A stretch of DNA of 64,000 nt from Sellimonas catena (lineage in GTDB: Bacteria; Bacillota; Clostridia; Lachnospirales; Lachnospiraceae): NCBI RefSeq assembly GCF_045063725.1, contig NZ_CP173695.1, one strand, 5' to 3'. The first letter of the stretch is position 1; each line of letters starts with the position of its first letter. Made by a program: the position numbers and the translations under genes. Of this stretch, positions 26,597 through 35,775 are shown piece by piece. The notes beneath the pieces were generated by a model, which did no database searches, was not told the DNA's origin, and worked only from the letters and a program-made list of their open reading frames with translations.

Positions 26597-26650
26597 AGAG
26601 CCGGGAACCTGCGCAAATACGGGATTTGTCGGGGGGTCCGGCTCTGTTTT
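26597..26650 (+). terminator. terminator after the kinase-like gene
   Basis: AGAGCCGG (26597-26604) and CCGGCTCT (26638-26645) form the base of a longer imperfect stem, followed by GTTTT. Confidence 0.8.
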
Positions 26651-26675
26651 GATGTCTTTTTTCCAAGGGTCCTGC

Positions 26676-26705
26676 TTGACTTCCTTTTGGAATACGGGAT
26701 ATAAT
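26676..26705 (+). promoter_or_regulatory. promoter of the LCP gene
   Basis: TTGACT and TATAAT are 18 bp apart, 49 bp before the LCP start codon. Confidence 0.8.
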
Positions 26706-26754
26706 CTAACGAGGGAATGAATGGGAATAAATAAGAGAAAAGGGAAGATGAACT

Positions 26755-28296
26755 ATGTCGAAAATGAGTCGTCAGGACAGGCAGGCCTATGAGCAGGCAT
26801 TGAAGAGACGAAAAAAGCAGAGCAGTCCGGGGAAAAGACAGCGGACGGCTTACTCCAGAACTTCCAAAAGCAGTACCGCAGGGCGATCCAGAAGCCGCTA
26901 TACGGACTATGATGGAAATGAGATTGACGAAAGTTACATTAATAATAGAAGAAACAGCAGATACACAGGCTATGATACATATGATCGTTATAGCGGGTAT
27001 GATGACTATGATTACGATGACTATGACGACTATGATGATGATTATGATTACGAGGAAAGACCGGGGAGAACCCGGATGCCGGAAGATCTTGGGTTTGGAT
27101 ACCGGAGAGAGAAAAGCTCCTCAAAAAGGAGAAGGCCGGAAGACTCCTATCCTGTGTCAGGCAAAAGGAGCCGGAAGCAAAATGGGAAGCTGATCCTTTT
27201 GATTCAGCTGATTGCTACGGCGTTGTTTCTGGCATCAGCAGTTTATCTGGGAATGATTCCGTGGCTTTATCTTGGTGCAGCAGCAATTGTCCTTTTGATT
27301 CTCGTTCTTCTGGTTTACCGGATGCAGAACGGATTCCGGAAGAAGCGTTTTCTGGGAGCGCTGCTTGGACTCCTGATCAGTGCAGTACTTCTCGTGGCGG
27401 CATTCTATATGTTTGAAGTGCGTTCCGCATTAAATGATATTACGGACGGCAATGAAGCACCGGAGTTAAGTGAAGCCGCCGCGGGTGTCAATGTTTCCGA
27501 AGATCCGTTCAGCGTTTATATCAGCGGAATTGATGTGTATGGAGACATTACGCAGCAGAGCAGAAGTGATGTCAACATCATCGCAACTGTGAATCCGAAG
27601 ACAAAGCAGATTTTACTTGTTACGACACCGAGGGACTATTACGTACCGATCCCCGGTGTGTCGGAAGGTTACCCGGACAAGCTGACTCATGCAGGTACTT
27701 ATGGAATCGCGACTTCCATGGCAACTCTGGAAGAGCTGTATGATGTGGATATCCCATTCTATGTAAGAGTAAACTTTACATCTCTGATAGAGATGGTGGA
27801 TACTCTTGGAGGCATTGATGTTGAGTCGGACATTGCGTTTACGACGGGAGAGGAGTCAGGACTTGTCGTTGAGGTCAAAGAAGGAACCAATCATTTCAAC
27901 GGCCAGGAAGCACTGGCATTCTGCCGTGAACGTCACGCGCTTGCGGAGGGAGATAATCAGAGAGGGAAGAACCAGCAGGCTGTCATTGAGGCCATGCTGA
28001 AAAAGGCAATGTCTCCATCGATCCTGATTAAAGGACCTCGTCTGATTGATCAGGTCAGCGGAAATACCGAGACCAATATGTCTACAAGCCAGCTCCAGGA
28101 GCTTGTCAGAGTCCAGCTGGCAGGGATGAATGGCTGGGATGTCGTATCTGTCGCAGCAGAAGGAACTTCTTCCACGGAGTATTGCTATTCCTACTCAGGA
28201 GGACCGCTTTCGGTCATCGTGCCGGATGATTCTTCCGTAGCTTCGATTCAGGAAAAGATCAATGCAGTAGAGGCAGGAGAAACGGTTTCCGAATAA
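26755..28296 (+). CDS. LytR-CpsA-Psr (LCP) family glycopolymer transferase
   Basis: LCP proteins attach wall teichoic acid or capsule polymers from undecaprenyl carriers to peptidoglycan. The 513 aa have a long cytoplasmic N-terminus of about 140 residues, basic at first, with a tract made almost only of Asp and Tyr (near residues 67-102). Two or three membrane segments follow (about 145-220) and then the extracellular LCP domain with SRSDVNIIATVNPKTKQILLVTTPRDYYV near 266-294 and CRERHALAEGDNQRGKNQQ near 394. These contain the conserved Asp and Arg residues that bind the pyrophosphate lipid. It is a single-gene unit with promoter and terminator. Confidence 0.92.
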   Translation: MSKMSRQDRQAYEQALKRRKKQSSPGKRQRTAYSRTSKSSTAGRSRSRYTDYDGNEIDESYINNRRNSRYTGYDTYDRYSGYDDYDYDDYDDYDDDYDYEERPGRTRMPEDLGFGYRREKSSSKRRRPEDSYPVSGKRSRKQNGKLILLIQLIATALFLASAVYLGMIPWLYLGAAAIVLLILVLLVYRMQNGFRKKRFLGALLGLLISAVLLVAAFYMFEVRSALNDITDGNEAPELSEAAAGVNVSEDPFSVYISGIDVYGDITQQSRSDVNIIATVNPKTKQILLVTTPRDYYVPIPGVSEGYPDKLTHAGTYGIATSMATLEELYDVDIPFYVRVNFTSLIEMVDTLGGIDVESDIAFTTGEESGLVVEVKEGTNHFNGQEALAFCRERHALAEGDNQRGKNQQAVIEAMLKKAMSPSILIKGPRLIDQVSGNTETNMSTSQLQELVRVQLAGMNGWDVVSVAAEGTSSTEYCYSYSGGPLSVIVPDDSSVASIQEKINAVEAGETVSE

Positions 28297-28320
28297 AAGA
28301 AAAAGACGTATAAATAAAAG

Positions 28321-28365
28321 CCGGACAGAAAGGGAAGAAAAACTTTCCAATCTGTCCGGTTTTTT
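28321..28365 (+). terminator. terminator after the LCP gene
   Basis: CCGGACAGA (28321-28329) pairs with TCTGTCCGG (28351-28359), with a run of six T. An inner AAAGG/CCTTT-like pairing extends the stem. Confidence 0.93.
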
Positions 28366-28446
28366 GCACGGAAAATGGATTATGACTGGAAGCATGAGAG
28401 CGATCCTGTTACAATAATTCTAAAAGGAAGGAAAGAAGGTGTTTCC

Positions 28447-30303
28447 ATGCGTATCAAGGATATCCGTATCCGAAATTTTAAGTCGATCCGGGAGATTCAT
28501 ATCCCGGATATTGAGCAGGCATTGATCCTGGTCGGACAGAACAGTACGGGAAAGACGGCCATTCTGGATGCGCTCCGGACCGCGGGAGGAATCTATCAGG
28601 TTCAGCCGGAAGATTTCAGGGAAGATTTTCCCAATATTGAAATCATGCTGACATTGTCGGTAGAAGAGGAAGACTTAAAAAGACTGCATCAGTGCGGGAT
28701 TGTCAGTTCCTACAGACGGTACGAATCCTGGTACCGGGACTTCTGCAGAAAGATTCCGTCATTTCATGACGGAGAGATGACATTTGAATGTACAGTGAAC
28801 AAAGACGGGAAGGTGCGCTACGGTGATGGTTTCACAAAAAACAACCGCCATATTCCGATGCTCTTTCCGAAAATATATTATATTGACGCGCAAAGGGATC
28901 TGGAAAATTTTGAGGAAGATCTCTGGATGATGCAGGAGGATGATCTGGTAAAAAGAATGAGATCCGGAAGCTGTATGTTTGATATGGCCAAAATGTGTAA
29001 TCACTGTTTTTCCTGTATCGGACTGATTCATAAAAAGACGACGGCCGAACTGAATGCGTTTGAGGCCGCAAAACTGTTGGAATACAAGCTGTATCATCTG
29101 AATCTGGACAGCTTTTCCCAGCGTGTCAATGCAAATTTCCGTAAAAACGGAGGGAAAGAGACAATCCGTTATTCGATGAACCGGGATATGGAGAAGATGC
29201 TTTCGGTTACAACGGAAATCAGCAGGGATGATCAGAATGGCATCCGAAGTATCGACAGCATGGGAAAGGGCATGCGGAGTATTTACATGCTTTCCCTTCT
29301 GGAGACCTGTGAGGAGACAAAAGTAGCGGGGACAGACCTGATCCTCGTGGAAGATCCGGAGATTTTCCTTCATCCAAAGCTGCAGAAGGTGACAGGAGAT
29401 ATCCTTTACCGGCTTTCCAGAAAGAGTCAGGTGATCTTTTCCACCCATGCGCCTAATCTCTTGGCAAACTTTAACAGCAGACAGATCCGCCAGGTGCTGA
29501 CCGGAAAGGACGGCTCCTCCGAAGTCCGGGAAAAGACGGATATCAGTGAAGTGCTGGATGATCTCGGATATTCCGCCAATGATCTTATGAATGTAAATTT
29601 TGTTTTCATCGTGGAAGGGAAGCAGGATAAAAACAGGCTGCCGCTTCTGATCCGGAAGTATTATGACGAAACCTATGAAGAGGACGGGACACTTTCCAGG
29701 ATTGCTATTATTACGACCAACAGCTGCACGAACATCAAAACCTATGCGAACCTGAAATACATGAACCAGATCTATCTCAGGGATAATTTTCTGATGATCC
29801 GGGATGGGGACGGGAAAGATCCGGGGGAACTGAAACGGCAGCTCTGCCGGTACTATGAAGAGCGAAATCTGGAAGACGTGGATAAACTTCCGCGGGTGAC
29901 GGAGAAAAATGTACTGATTTTGAAGTATTATTCGTTTGAAAATTATTTTTTGAACCCGAAGATTATGGCTCAGCTTGGAGTCGTACCGTCCGAAGAAGCG
30001 TTTTATGAGATTTTTCTGGAAAAATGGAAGGAGTATCTGCATAAAATCCGAAGTGGGAGAAAGCTTCTGGAGGTACTTGGGAAAGATCTGGAGACAACAG
30101 AGGATGTGAAGGCCCATATGGAGGAGATCCGGATTCATCTCCGGGGCCACAACCTGTTTGATATCTTCTATGGAAGATACAAAAAGCAGGAAACCGAGCT
30201 TTTGAAGCAATATATTGACCTGGCGCCAAGGGAGGATTTCAAGGATATTCTCGATTCCATTGACCGGTTTATTTATTTTGAAAGCAGAGCAAGGAAGAAC
30301 TAA
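28447..30303 (+). CDS. OLD family ATP-dependent endonuclease (AAA ATPase + Toprim)
   Basis: The 618-aa protein starts with a RecF/SMC-like ATPase (FKSIREIHI, Walker A GQNSTGKT at residues 30-37). It continues to a Walker B LILVEDPEIFLHPKL near 298 and STHAPNLL near 337. It ends with a Toprim nuclease domain that begins VFIVEGKQDKNRLPLL near 386; the glutamate is a metal ligand, and DGDGKDPGEL near 455 fits the acidic DxD site. OLD nucleases include phage-defence enzymes. No UvrD-like partner follows, so this is a class 1 (stand-alone) type. The upstream in-frame ATG at 28375 has no ribosome site. Confidence 0.88.
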   Translation: MRIKDIRIRNFKSIREIHIPDIEQALILVGQNSTGKTAILDALRTAGGIYQVQPEDFREDFPNIEIMLTLSVEEEDLKRLHQCGIVSSYRRYESWYRDFCRKIPSFHDGEMTFECTVNKDGKVRYGDGFTKNNRHIPMLFPKIYYIDAQRDLENFEEDLWMMQEDDLVKRMRSGSCMFDMAKMCNHCFSCIGLIHKKTTAELNAFEAAKLLEYKLYHLNLDSFSQRVNANFRKNGGKETIRYSMNRDMEKMLSVTTEISRDDQNGIRSIDSMGKGMRSIYMLSLLETCEETKVAGTDLILVEDPEIFLHPKLQKVTGDILYRLSRKSQVIFSTHAPNLLANFNSRQIRQVLTGKDGSSEVREKTDISEVLDDLGYSANDLMNVNFVFIVEGKQDKNRLPLLIRKYYDETYEEDGTLSRIAIITTNSCTNIKTYANLKYMNQIYLRDNFLMIRDGDGKDPGELKRQLCRYYEERNLEDVDKLPRVTEKNVLILKYYSFENYFLNPKIMAQLGVVPSEEAFYEIFLEKWKEYLHKIRSGRKLLEVLGKDLETTEDVKAHMEEIRIHLRGHNLFDIFYGRYKKQETELLKQYIDLAPREDFKDILDSIDRFIYFESRARKN

Positions 30304-30325
30304 AGGATTAAAGGAGAAAAAAAGG

Positions 30326-31090
30326 ATGCGAATTGTAAACATACTGTTCAGCCCGACAGGCGGAACGAGAAAGGCAGCAGAAAAACTGACGGAGACTTGG
30401 GGAACAGAAACGGAAACGATGGATCTGATGACGTACGGGGCTGACTTTTCTGAAGAGAGGTTTACAGAAGAGGATGTGGTGGTATTTGCTGTGCCATCTT
30501 TCGGGGGCCGTGTTCCGTCGGCAGCCGCAGAACGGTTTTCCAGAATCAAGGGAAATGGAGCAGCGTGTATTCTGCTCTGTGTTTACGGCAACCGTGCTTA
30601 CGATGATACACTGGCAGAAATGGAAGATCTGGCAAAGGACTGCGGCTTTCAGGTGACTGCGGCTGTGGCTGCGATTGCGGAACATTCGATCGCACATCAA
30701 TATGCGGCCGGACGCCCGGATGAAACGGATACGGAGAATCTGCATGCTTTCGGAGAACAGATCTGGCAGAAGATTCAGAGAGGAGAACGGGCTTTAACGG
30801 AAACGATTCCGGGGAACCGCCCGTACCGGGAAGCCGGAGGCGGAGGAATGCTCCCGCAGCCATCAGACACCTGTGTGAAGTGTGGACTCTGTGCGGCAAA
30901 ATGTCCGGTTCATGCAATTGATCCCGAGGATCCGGCTGACATTCAGGAGGAAACATGTATTTCATGTATGGGATGTACGGCAGTATGCCCGCATGGCGCA
31001 CGGGCACTGCACCCGGACGCCGTGGCCATGGTCAGTGAAAAGCTAAAAGAAGTATGCTCTGTCAGAAAGGAATGTGAATTGTATCTCTAA
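30326..31090 (+). CDS. EFR1-type flavodoxin/ferredoxin protein
   Basis: The 254-aa cytosolic electron carrier combines two parts. An N-terminal flavodoxin-like domain begins VNILFSPTGGTRKAAEKL, with the FMN phosphate loop SPTGGT. A C-terminal 2[4Fe-4S] ferredoxin domain has CVKCGLCAAKCPVHAID and CISCMGCTAVCPHGA, eight cluster cysteines. The physiological partner is unknown. AAGGAG 9-10 bp before ATG 30326 fixes the start. It follows the OLD gene by 22 bp and precedes another Fe-S protein by 31 bp, so the latter two probably work together. Confidence 0.88.
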   Translation: MRIVNILFSPTGGTRKAAEKLTETWGTETETMDLMTYGADFSEERFTEEDVVVFAVPSFGGRVPSAAAERFSRIKGNGAACILLCVYGNRAYDDTLAEMEDLAKDCGFQVTAAVAAIAEHSIAHQYAAGRPDETDTENLHAFGEQIWQKIQRGERALTETIPGNRPYREAGGGGMLPQPSDTCVKCGLCAAKCPVHAIDPEDPADIQEETCISCMGCTAVCPHGARALHPDAVAMVSEKLKEVCSVRKECELYL

Positions 31091-31121
31091 TTGCCGGGTG
31101 TGGAAGAAAGGGGCGGAAAAG

Positions 31122-31964
31122 ATGGAGAAAATAATGCTGGAAAAGCAGATTGAACAGTTTGTCATGGAGAACAGACTGAATTACGTGTCTGAGGAGGAAG
31201 CAATTGCGCCTGAATATGCAGGACTTCGCATGTACGACCCTCCTATCTGGGGATATGGGGATGCAAATGATCCGATGTTTGAGGAACTGAAAAAGAAAGA
31301 GGCGGTGGGAGAACAGTTTCTCCTGCCGGATGCATGGCTCCCGGACGCCAAAAGTGTCATCAGTTTCTTTATTCCGTTTACGGATGAGGTCAAAAAAAGT
31401 AACTGGACTGATGCGGCGGAGCCGTCTGCCCAGTGGCTGCACGCCAGGATTGAAGGACAGCGGTTTGTCATTGCAGTCTGTGATGAGATCCAGAGAATTC
31501 TCAAGGAAGAGGGGATCATAAGTGTGATTCCGGCATCAGACCCAAGGTTTGAAAGTGTGACAAAACCAGATCCAGAACGGGGAGAAAAATGGCAGGGTGC
31601 CTCTTATACAAGCAACTGGTCGGAACGTCATGTTGCCTTTGTGTGCGGACTCGGAACCTTTGGCCTGTCCAAAGGGCTGATTACAGAAAAGGGAATTGCG
31701 GGGAGACTCGGAAGTCTGATTGTCAGTGAAAGATTTGAACCGAGAAAACGGGAATATACAGACATTTATGAGTACTGTACCCGTTGCGGCGCATGTATCA
31801 GACGATGCCCGGCGGGAGCGATTTCGCTGGAAAACGGAAAAGAACATCTGCCGTGCGACCAGTTTCTGGAAGAGACAAAGAAAAAGTATGCACCCCGGTA
31901 CGGATGCGGAAAATGCCAGACAAAAGTGCCGTGTGAGAGCAGAATACCGGGAAAAAGAGGATAA
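31122..31964 (+). CDS. 4Fe-4S ferredoxin-type protein related to epoxyqueuosine reductase family
   Basis: The 280-aa cytosolic protein has an N-terminal region with AKSVISFFIPFTDEV and YTSNWSERHVAFVCGLGTFGLSKGLITEKGIAGRLGSLIV, the pattern shared by QueG-like and related proteins. It is followed by CTRCGACIRRCPAGAI (first cluster) and a second cysteine set with CGKCQTKVPC. The QueG C-terminal HEAT-like part is absent, so queuosine function is unlikely; most such short forms are unassigned. ATG 31122 follows GAAAGGGGCGG. A terminator lies just after the stop. Confidence 0.8.
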   Translation: MEKIMLEKQIEQFVMENRLNYVSEEEAIAPEYAGLRMYDPPIWGYGDANDPMFEELKKKEAVGEQFLLPDAWLPDAKSVISFFIPFTDEVKKSNWTDAAEPSAQWLHARIEGQRFVIAVCDEIQRILKEEGIISVIPASDPRFESVTKPDPERGEKWQGASYTSNWSERHVAFVCGLGTFGLSKGLITEKGIAGRLGSLIVSERFEPRKREYTDIYEYCTRCGACIRRCPAGAISLENGKEHLPCDQFLEETKKKYAPRYGCGKCQTKVPCESRIPGKRG

Positions 31965-31984
31965 GAGAAAGACGGAAGTTTTTG

Positions 31985-32024
31985 AGCCGGATGGTTTTCA
32001 ACAGTTGAATGCCATCCGGCTTTT
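31985..32024 (+). terminator. terminator after the Fe-S genes
   Basis: AGCCGGATGG (31985-31994) and CCATCCGGCT (32012-32021) make a perfect 10-bp stem with TTTT. Confidence 0.9.
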
Positions 32025-32183
32025 ACTGTTTAGAAATTGTTTAAGAAATGATAGAAGAATTTTTAGCCGTCCGTGGTACGCTTTAGGAAAGAAAACCAGA
32101 CAGAAGAGGCTTGCAGAGACATCTGGAAAAAGCAGACGTCTGCGTTATGATTAAGATCAGAAAAAAGGAAAAGAGGAAAAACC

Positions 32184-33621
32184 ATGTCATTAAAAAAGAG
32201 AGTGTTTCGTTCCAATATGATGATACTGTTTACAGCTTTGATTTCTTTCATACTGATTATTTTGGGAGTGCTGGTTTTGTTTGAGGATTCCCTTGAAAGG
32301 CAGCTTCATTCCATAAGCCAGAACCAGGTGGATTCCAATGCATGGAAGGTGGCACAGCTGATCGAAGAGACAGATCCGGCAAAAACACAGGAGTTTATAA
32401 AAGAGGCAGAAAATCTGAAATACCGGACAGCACTTTTTCGGAATGGTCGTGTCGTGGGCGGAGCTGATGACGAGCATATGGAAGATCTGGCTGAGTTTTT
32501 TCAATCGGAAGAATACCATGATGGACAGACAGAAGTCTTTACATTTCTGAACGCAACGATTGTAGGAAAATATTTTGCGAATGAGGAGATTTATATTGCC
32601 GCGGTTCATTCCGCGGATTGGGGAGGAAAAGCGTTGTCCCTGAACAGTGCTTTTTATATGTTCCTGGGCGTGGTCTTCCTGGCCGGCATTGCTGCAATTG
32701 CGGTTCTGCTTCTTCTGGCATCCTTCTTTACACGCAGAATGAACCGGGTTGTCATGGAGCCGCTGGAACAGCTGGTAGAAGGAGCGGAACGGATCAAAAG
32801 TGGAAATTTAAAAGAGAACATCAGGTATCGGGGAGAAGCGGAGTTTGAACATGTTTGCGAGACGTTCAATGAGATGCAGCACACAATTCTGGAAGACCAA
32901 AGGCAGCGGGAAAAGACAGAAAAAGCGAGAACAGACATGATTACAGGAATTTCACATGATCTGACGGACCCCGCTGACTTCCATTCGGGGATACATCAAA
33001 GGAGTGCTCGACGGCGTGGCGGATACGGAAGAAAAGAGGAAACGGTATCTGGAAACGGCGTACGAATCTACAGAAGAAATGAATCAGCTGCTCCGGAAAC
33101 TCTTTGACTTTTCACGTATGGAAAGCGGACAGATGCCGTTCCATATGATAAAAGCAGATCTGGCGGAATATGCGGCGTCTTATGTGGCGCAAAAAGAAGT
33201 GACTGCTGATCCTCGGAAATTGAAATTTCATTTCCATAAAAAAGAAGAGCTGATAGCGGAAGTCCGGTTTGATATTGAACAGGTAAGGAGAATACTGGAT
33301 AATCTTCTGGAAAACAGCATGAAGTATGCCATGGTAGAGCCGGTGGAAATTGATATTACGGTAGCTGAGACAGAATCAGAGATCAAGCTGGAGTGGAAAG
33401 ACAACGGAAACGGCGTGCCGGAGGAAAAACTCGGACGGATTTTCGAGCGGTTTTACCGGTGCGATGAGTCCAGACAGAAAAAAGGAAGCGGAGTAGGACT
33501 CTAGGTGGCAGATTATATTATGAAACAGCATGGCGGATCTGCAAAAGCCGAAAACGATGGCGGACTGAAGATTATTCTTACGTTTCCGAAAGGAGAAAAC
33601 GATATGACGGCAGGCGAATAG
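32184..33621 (+). pseudogene. sensor histidine kinase, broken by frameshift and nonsense
   Basis: The parts of a classical sensor kinase are all present. There is a first membrane segment (residues about 13-35), an extracellular sensor domain, a second membrane segment near 160-180, a HAMP domain, the H-box and a HATPase domain with NLLENSMKYA and KKGSGVGL. An extra A at 32964 in the H-box (SHDLRTPLTSIRGYIKG without it) changes frame just after the phosphorylated histidine. A stop TAG at 33502-33504 also cuts the G2 box where GLYVADYIMKQHGG should read on; the frame then stays open to 33621. Two lesions make a genuine pseudogene likely. No response regulator gene is adjacent. Confidence 0.87.
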
Positions 33622-33812
33622 ATCGATTGACAGACAGGCGTTTGCAATACCGAAGCAAAAATCAGAAGAATCCTGCGGGGCAGTTACGGCTCTGTGGAAT
33701 TCTTTTTCATATTTCTGAAACAAAACAGGAACGTTCTGTAAACAAACGAAGGGTAGGATAAAAGCAGATTTCTGAGAAAGGAGAACAGAACATTCAAAAG
33801 AAAAAATAAGCT

Positions 33813-34526
33813 ATGGAACATATCATAAGTCTGAAAAACGAAAAGATACAAAAAGAAGAATGGGCGGGAACCTTTTACAGGCTGTTCTGGATTTATGTTA
33901 TCTGCGGTGTCGGAGGATTTCTGATTGAATCCATATGGTGCTGGATTGATTTTCATGAATTTACGAGCAGAACCAGCAACCTGTTTTTCCCAATCAGCTG
34001 CATATGGGGATTCGGAGGAGTACTTCTGCATTTATTTACTGCAAAAGATCAGGAAAACAGTAAGCTATATCTGTTTGTGAAATGTACTGTTCTAGGCGCA
34101 CTGTTTGAATTTCTGTGCGGCTATCTGGGAGAGCACCTTCTGGAAGTGACCTTCTGGGATTATTCCGCAATGCCGCTTCATATCGGGAAGTACATCAACC
34201 TCCCGTTCTGCCTGGTGTGGGGAGGAATCGGCGTTGCCTGGGTGTGGAAGATTTATCCTCTGATCAGGAGAAAACTGGAAACTCCGGTTCTGACAGGGCC
34301 GAACACCGCAATGAGAGTATTTCTGGTGTTCATGGTCTGTTCTCAGGTTCTCACCGGGGCGGCGCTGCTCAGAATGCATGAACGACAGAGCCGGAATGTA
34401 GAGGAAAATATTGTGGAATATGTGCTGGATCAATGCTTCCCTGACCAGACACTGCAACGATATTTTCCGAAAATGAAAAGCACAGTTACAGGTAAAAAAA
34501 TATATATACAGGAAACAAAAAGTTAA
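33813..34526 (+). CDS. CmpB-like (putative ABC-transporter type IV, PF06541) membrane protein
   Basis: The 237-aa multi-pass protein has the family hallmarks: GGFLIESIWCWI near residue 31, ISCIWGFGGVLLH near 61, CGYLGEHLLEVTFWDYSAMPLHIGKYINLPFCLVWGG near 103-138. The family name suggests transport but no transport function is established. After the last membrane segment near 170-190 about 45 residues remain outside or inside. The ATG follows AGAAAAAATAAGCT, a weak ribosome site. A terminator overlaps the stop codon. Confidence 0.82.
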   Translation: MEHIISLKNEKIQKEEWAGTFYRLFWIYVICGVGGFLIESIWCWIDFHEFTSRTSNLFFPISCIWGFGGVLLHLFTAKDQENSKLYLFVKCTVLGALFEFLCGYLGEHLLEVTFWDYSAMPLHIGKYINLPFCLVWGGIGVAWVWKIYPLIRRKLETPVLTGPNTAMRVFLVFMVCSQVLTGAALLRMHERQSRNVEENIVEYVLDQCFPDQTLQRYFPKMKSTVTGKKIYIQETKS

Positions 34527-34552
34527 AATCCCATCGATTTCGGTGGGGTTTT
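34524..34552 (+). terminator. terminator overlapping the CmpB-like stop codon
   Basis: AAAATCCCATCG and CGGTGGGGTTTT form a hairpin with a four-base loop and a T-run; the first arm begins in the TAA stop. Confidence 0.8.
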
Positions 34553-34601
34553 CTGATAGAGAAGAAAAGGGAGAAAGAATGGATATGGAGCACACGATCG
34601 A

Positions 34602-34706
34602 ATGTTTGTTCTGATTTTGGGACTTGTCCTATATACTTTTGCGGAAAGATTTGTTATAATGTGCGAAAAGGCAATGGATGCAATGGCAGAGAGGGATTCT
34701 ATTTAA
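34602..34706 (+). CDS. possible 34-aa single-pass small protein
   Basis: A short frame begins MFVLILGLVLYTFAERF and ends MAERDSI. It is hydrophobic for the first 14 residues and charged after that, as in small membrane proteins. A GGAG lies 11 bp before the ATG. No database comparison is possible here, so it could equally be a chance frame; a TATAAT at 34655-34660 lies inside it. The rest of 34553-34790 shows nothing clear. Confidence 0.25.
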   Translation: MFVLILGLVLYTFAERFVIMCEKAMDAMAERDSI

Positions 34707-34790
34707 ATGGATTCTAATAAGAGTCAGTTATTCGAAATGTTTGAACAAGATTGAAAATGTGTTTAGTAAATTGATATAAGAGGTAGAAAA

Positions 34791-35228
34791 ATGGATGTAT
34801 TCAGCGAAGCCTATTTGGAAGAAGTGATTGAAAATCAAGGAAAATTATTTGAGTATGCAGAAGAGCATTGCCCTGGTATAGACGTGGCAGATTTCATAGA
34901 AGCTTATATGAAAAGCCGTACAAGAGCACTGATAGATGAAGGGCAGGCGTATGTTTCAACTATGGATGCTGAATCTTTATTCAATTATTTTCTGGAAAAT
35001 GATAAATATCAACCGAAACAAGGAAAAGTGGCCAAGGGATTTGCGCCGAACTGGATTGGTCAGTTTTATGCATTGTTTCAATGGTTATATAAGATGTCAA
35101 GTAAAGAAGTCGTCAAATTGCTTCCAGTTGAATTTATGTTTGAATGGTATCCAGGACTTCATGATCTTGATTTGCAGGTGGCTGTCTGTAAGGTAGGAGA
35201 ACAGTGTGGACTTGGGACACAAAAATAG
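34791..35228 (+). CDS. unrecognised 145-aa protein paired with NADAR gene
   Basis: I do not recognise this family. The product is acidic, with no signal or membrane segment, and mainly helical in appearance (SEAYLEEVIENQGKLFEYAEEHCPG, ADFIEAYMKSRTRALIDEGQA). A conserved-looking aromatic core is NWIGQFYALFQWLYKMSSKEVVKLLP and FMFEWYPGLHDLD. AAGAGG precedes the ATG. It sits 28 bp before the NADAR gene in the same direction, so a functional pair is likely. The codon use is more AT-rich than that of the core genes nearby, which fits an acquired module. Confidence 0.65.
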   Translation: MDVFSEAYLEEVIENQGKLFEYAEEHCPGIDVADFIEAYMKSRTRALIDEGQAYVSTMDAESLFNYFLENDKYQPKQGKVAKGFAPNWIGQFYALFQWLYKMSSKEVVKLLPVEFMFEWYPGLHDLDLQVAVCKVGEQCGLGTQK

Positions 35229-35256
35229 GTATAAATGATTGCGGGAGGAATAAGCG

Positions 35257-35772
35257 GTGATATGTTTTCACAATCCGGACGAGGAGAATGGATATTTGAG
35301 TAACTGGTATTTGTCTGAATTTATTATTGATGATATTACATTCTCGTCAATGGAACAGTATATGATGTACGAAAAGGCAATTCTGTTTCATGATCAGGAG
35401 ACAGCGGAAAAAATATTACAGACGGATAACGTGGCGGAGATCAAGGCTTTGGGAAGAACAGTGCAAAATTTTGATGATACAGTCTGGGGACAATCGAGAG
35501 AAGAGATTGTTTACAAAGGAGTCTTTGAGAAGTTTCGCCAAAATCCTGAACTTAGGAAAAGGTTGGAAAGAACAGGAGAAGAGGTAATTGCAGAATGTGC
35601 GGTAAAGGATAGGATATGGGGGATTGGGCTATCTATGAAAGATAAGGACAGGTTTTGCGTAGATAGATGGAAAGGACAAAATCTGTTGGGAAAAATTTTG
35701 ATGGATGTTCGGAAAGATATCAAACAAGGGAATTATGAGAAGAAAATCCGTCAGGTAGAGGAGCAAGGATAA
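35257..35772 (+). CDS. NADAR domain protein (YbiA-like)
   Basis: The 171-aa cytosolic protein matches the NADAR/YbiA pattern: GYLSNWYLSEFIIDDITFSSMEQYMMYEKAILF near residues 11-43, the ALGRTVQNFDDTVWGQSREEIVYKGVFEKFRQN block, and IWGIGLSMKD with LLGKILMDVR near the end. NADAR proteins act on ADP-ribosyl compounds. Some reverse guanine ADP-ribosylation made by DarT-type toxins, others act on riboflavin intermediates. No DarT is visible. Start is GTG 35257, with GGGAGGA 7 bp upstream. Its stop lies 3 bp before the truncated uvrB copy. Confidence 0.85.
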   Translation: MICFHNPDEENGYLSNWYLSEFIIDDITFSSMEQYMMYEKAILFHDQETAEKILQTDNVAEIKALGRTVQNFDDTVWGQSREEIVYKGVFEKFRQNPELRKRLERTGEEVIAECAVKDRIWGIGLSMKDKDRFCVDRWKGQNLLGKILMDVRKDIKQGNYEKKIRQVEEQG

Positions 35773-35775
35773 ATT

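Noticed and set aside
28759..30549. 596-codon minus-strand frame
   Set aside because: Antisense to the OLD gene, Ile/Phe/His-rich translation, no start signal; a by-product of host codon bias.
31720..32154. 144-codon frame across the end of the Fe-S gene
   Set aside because: Out of frame with the real gene and crosses a strong terminator. Only its last 20 codons are worth mention as a possible regulator scar.
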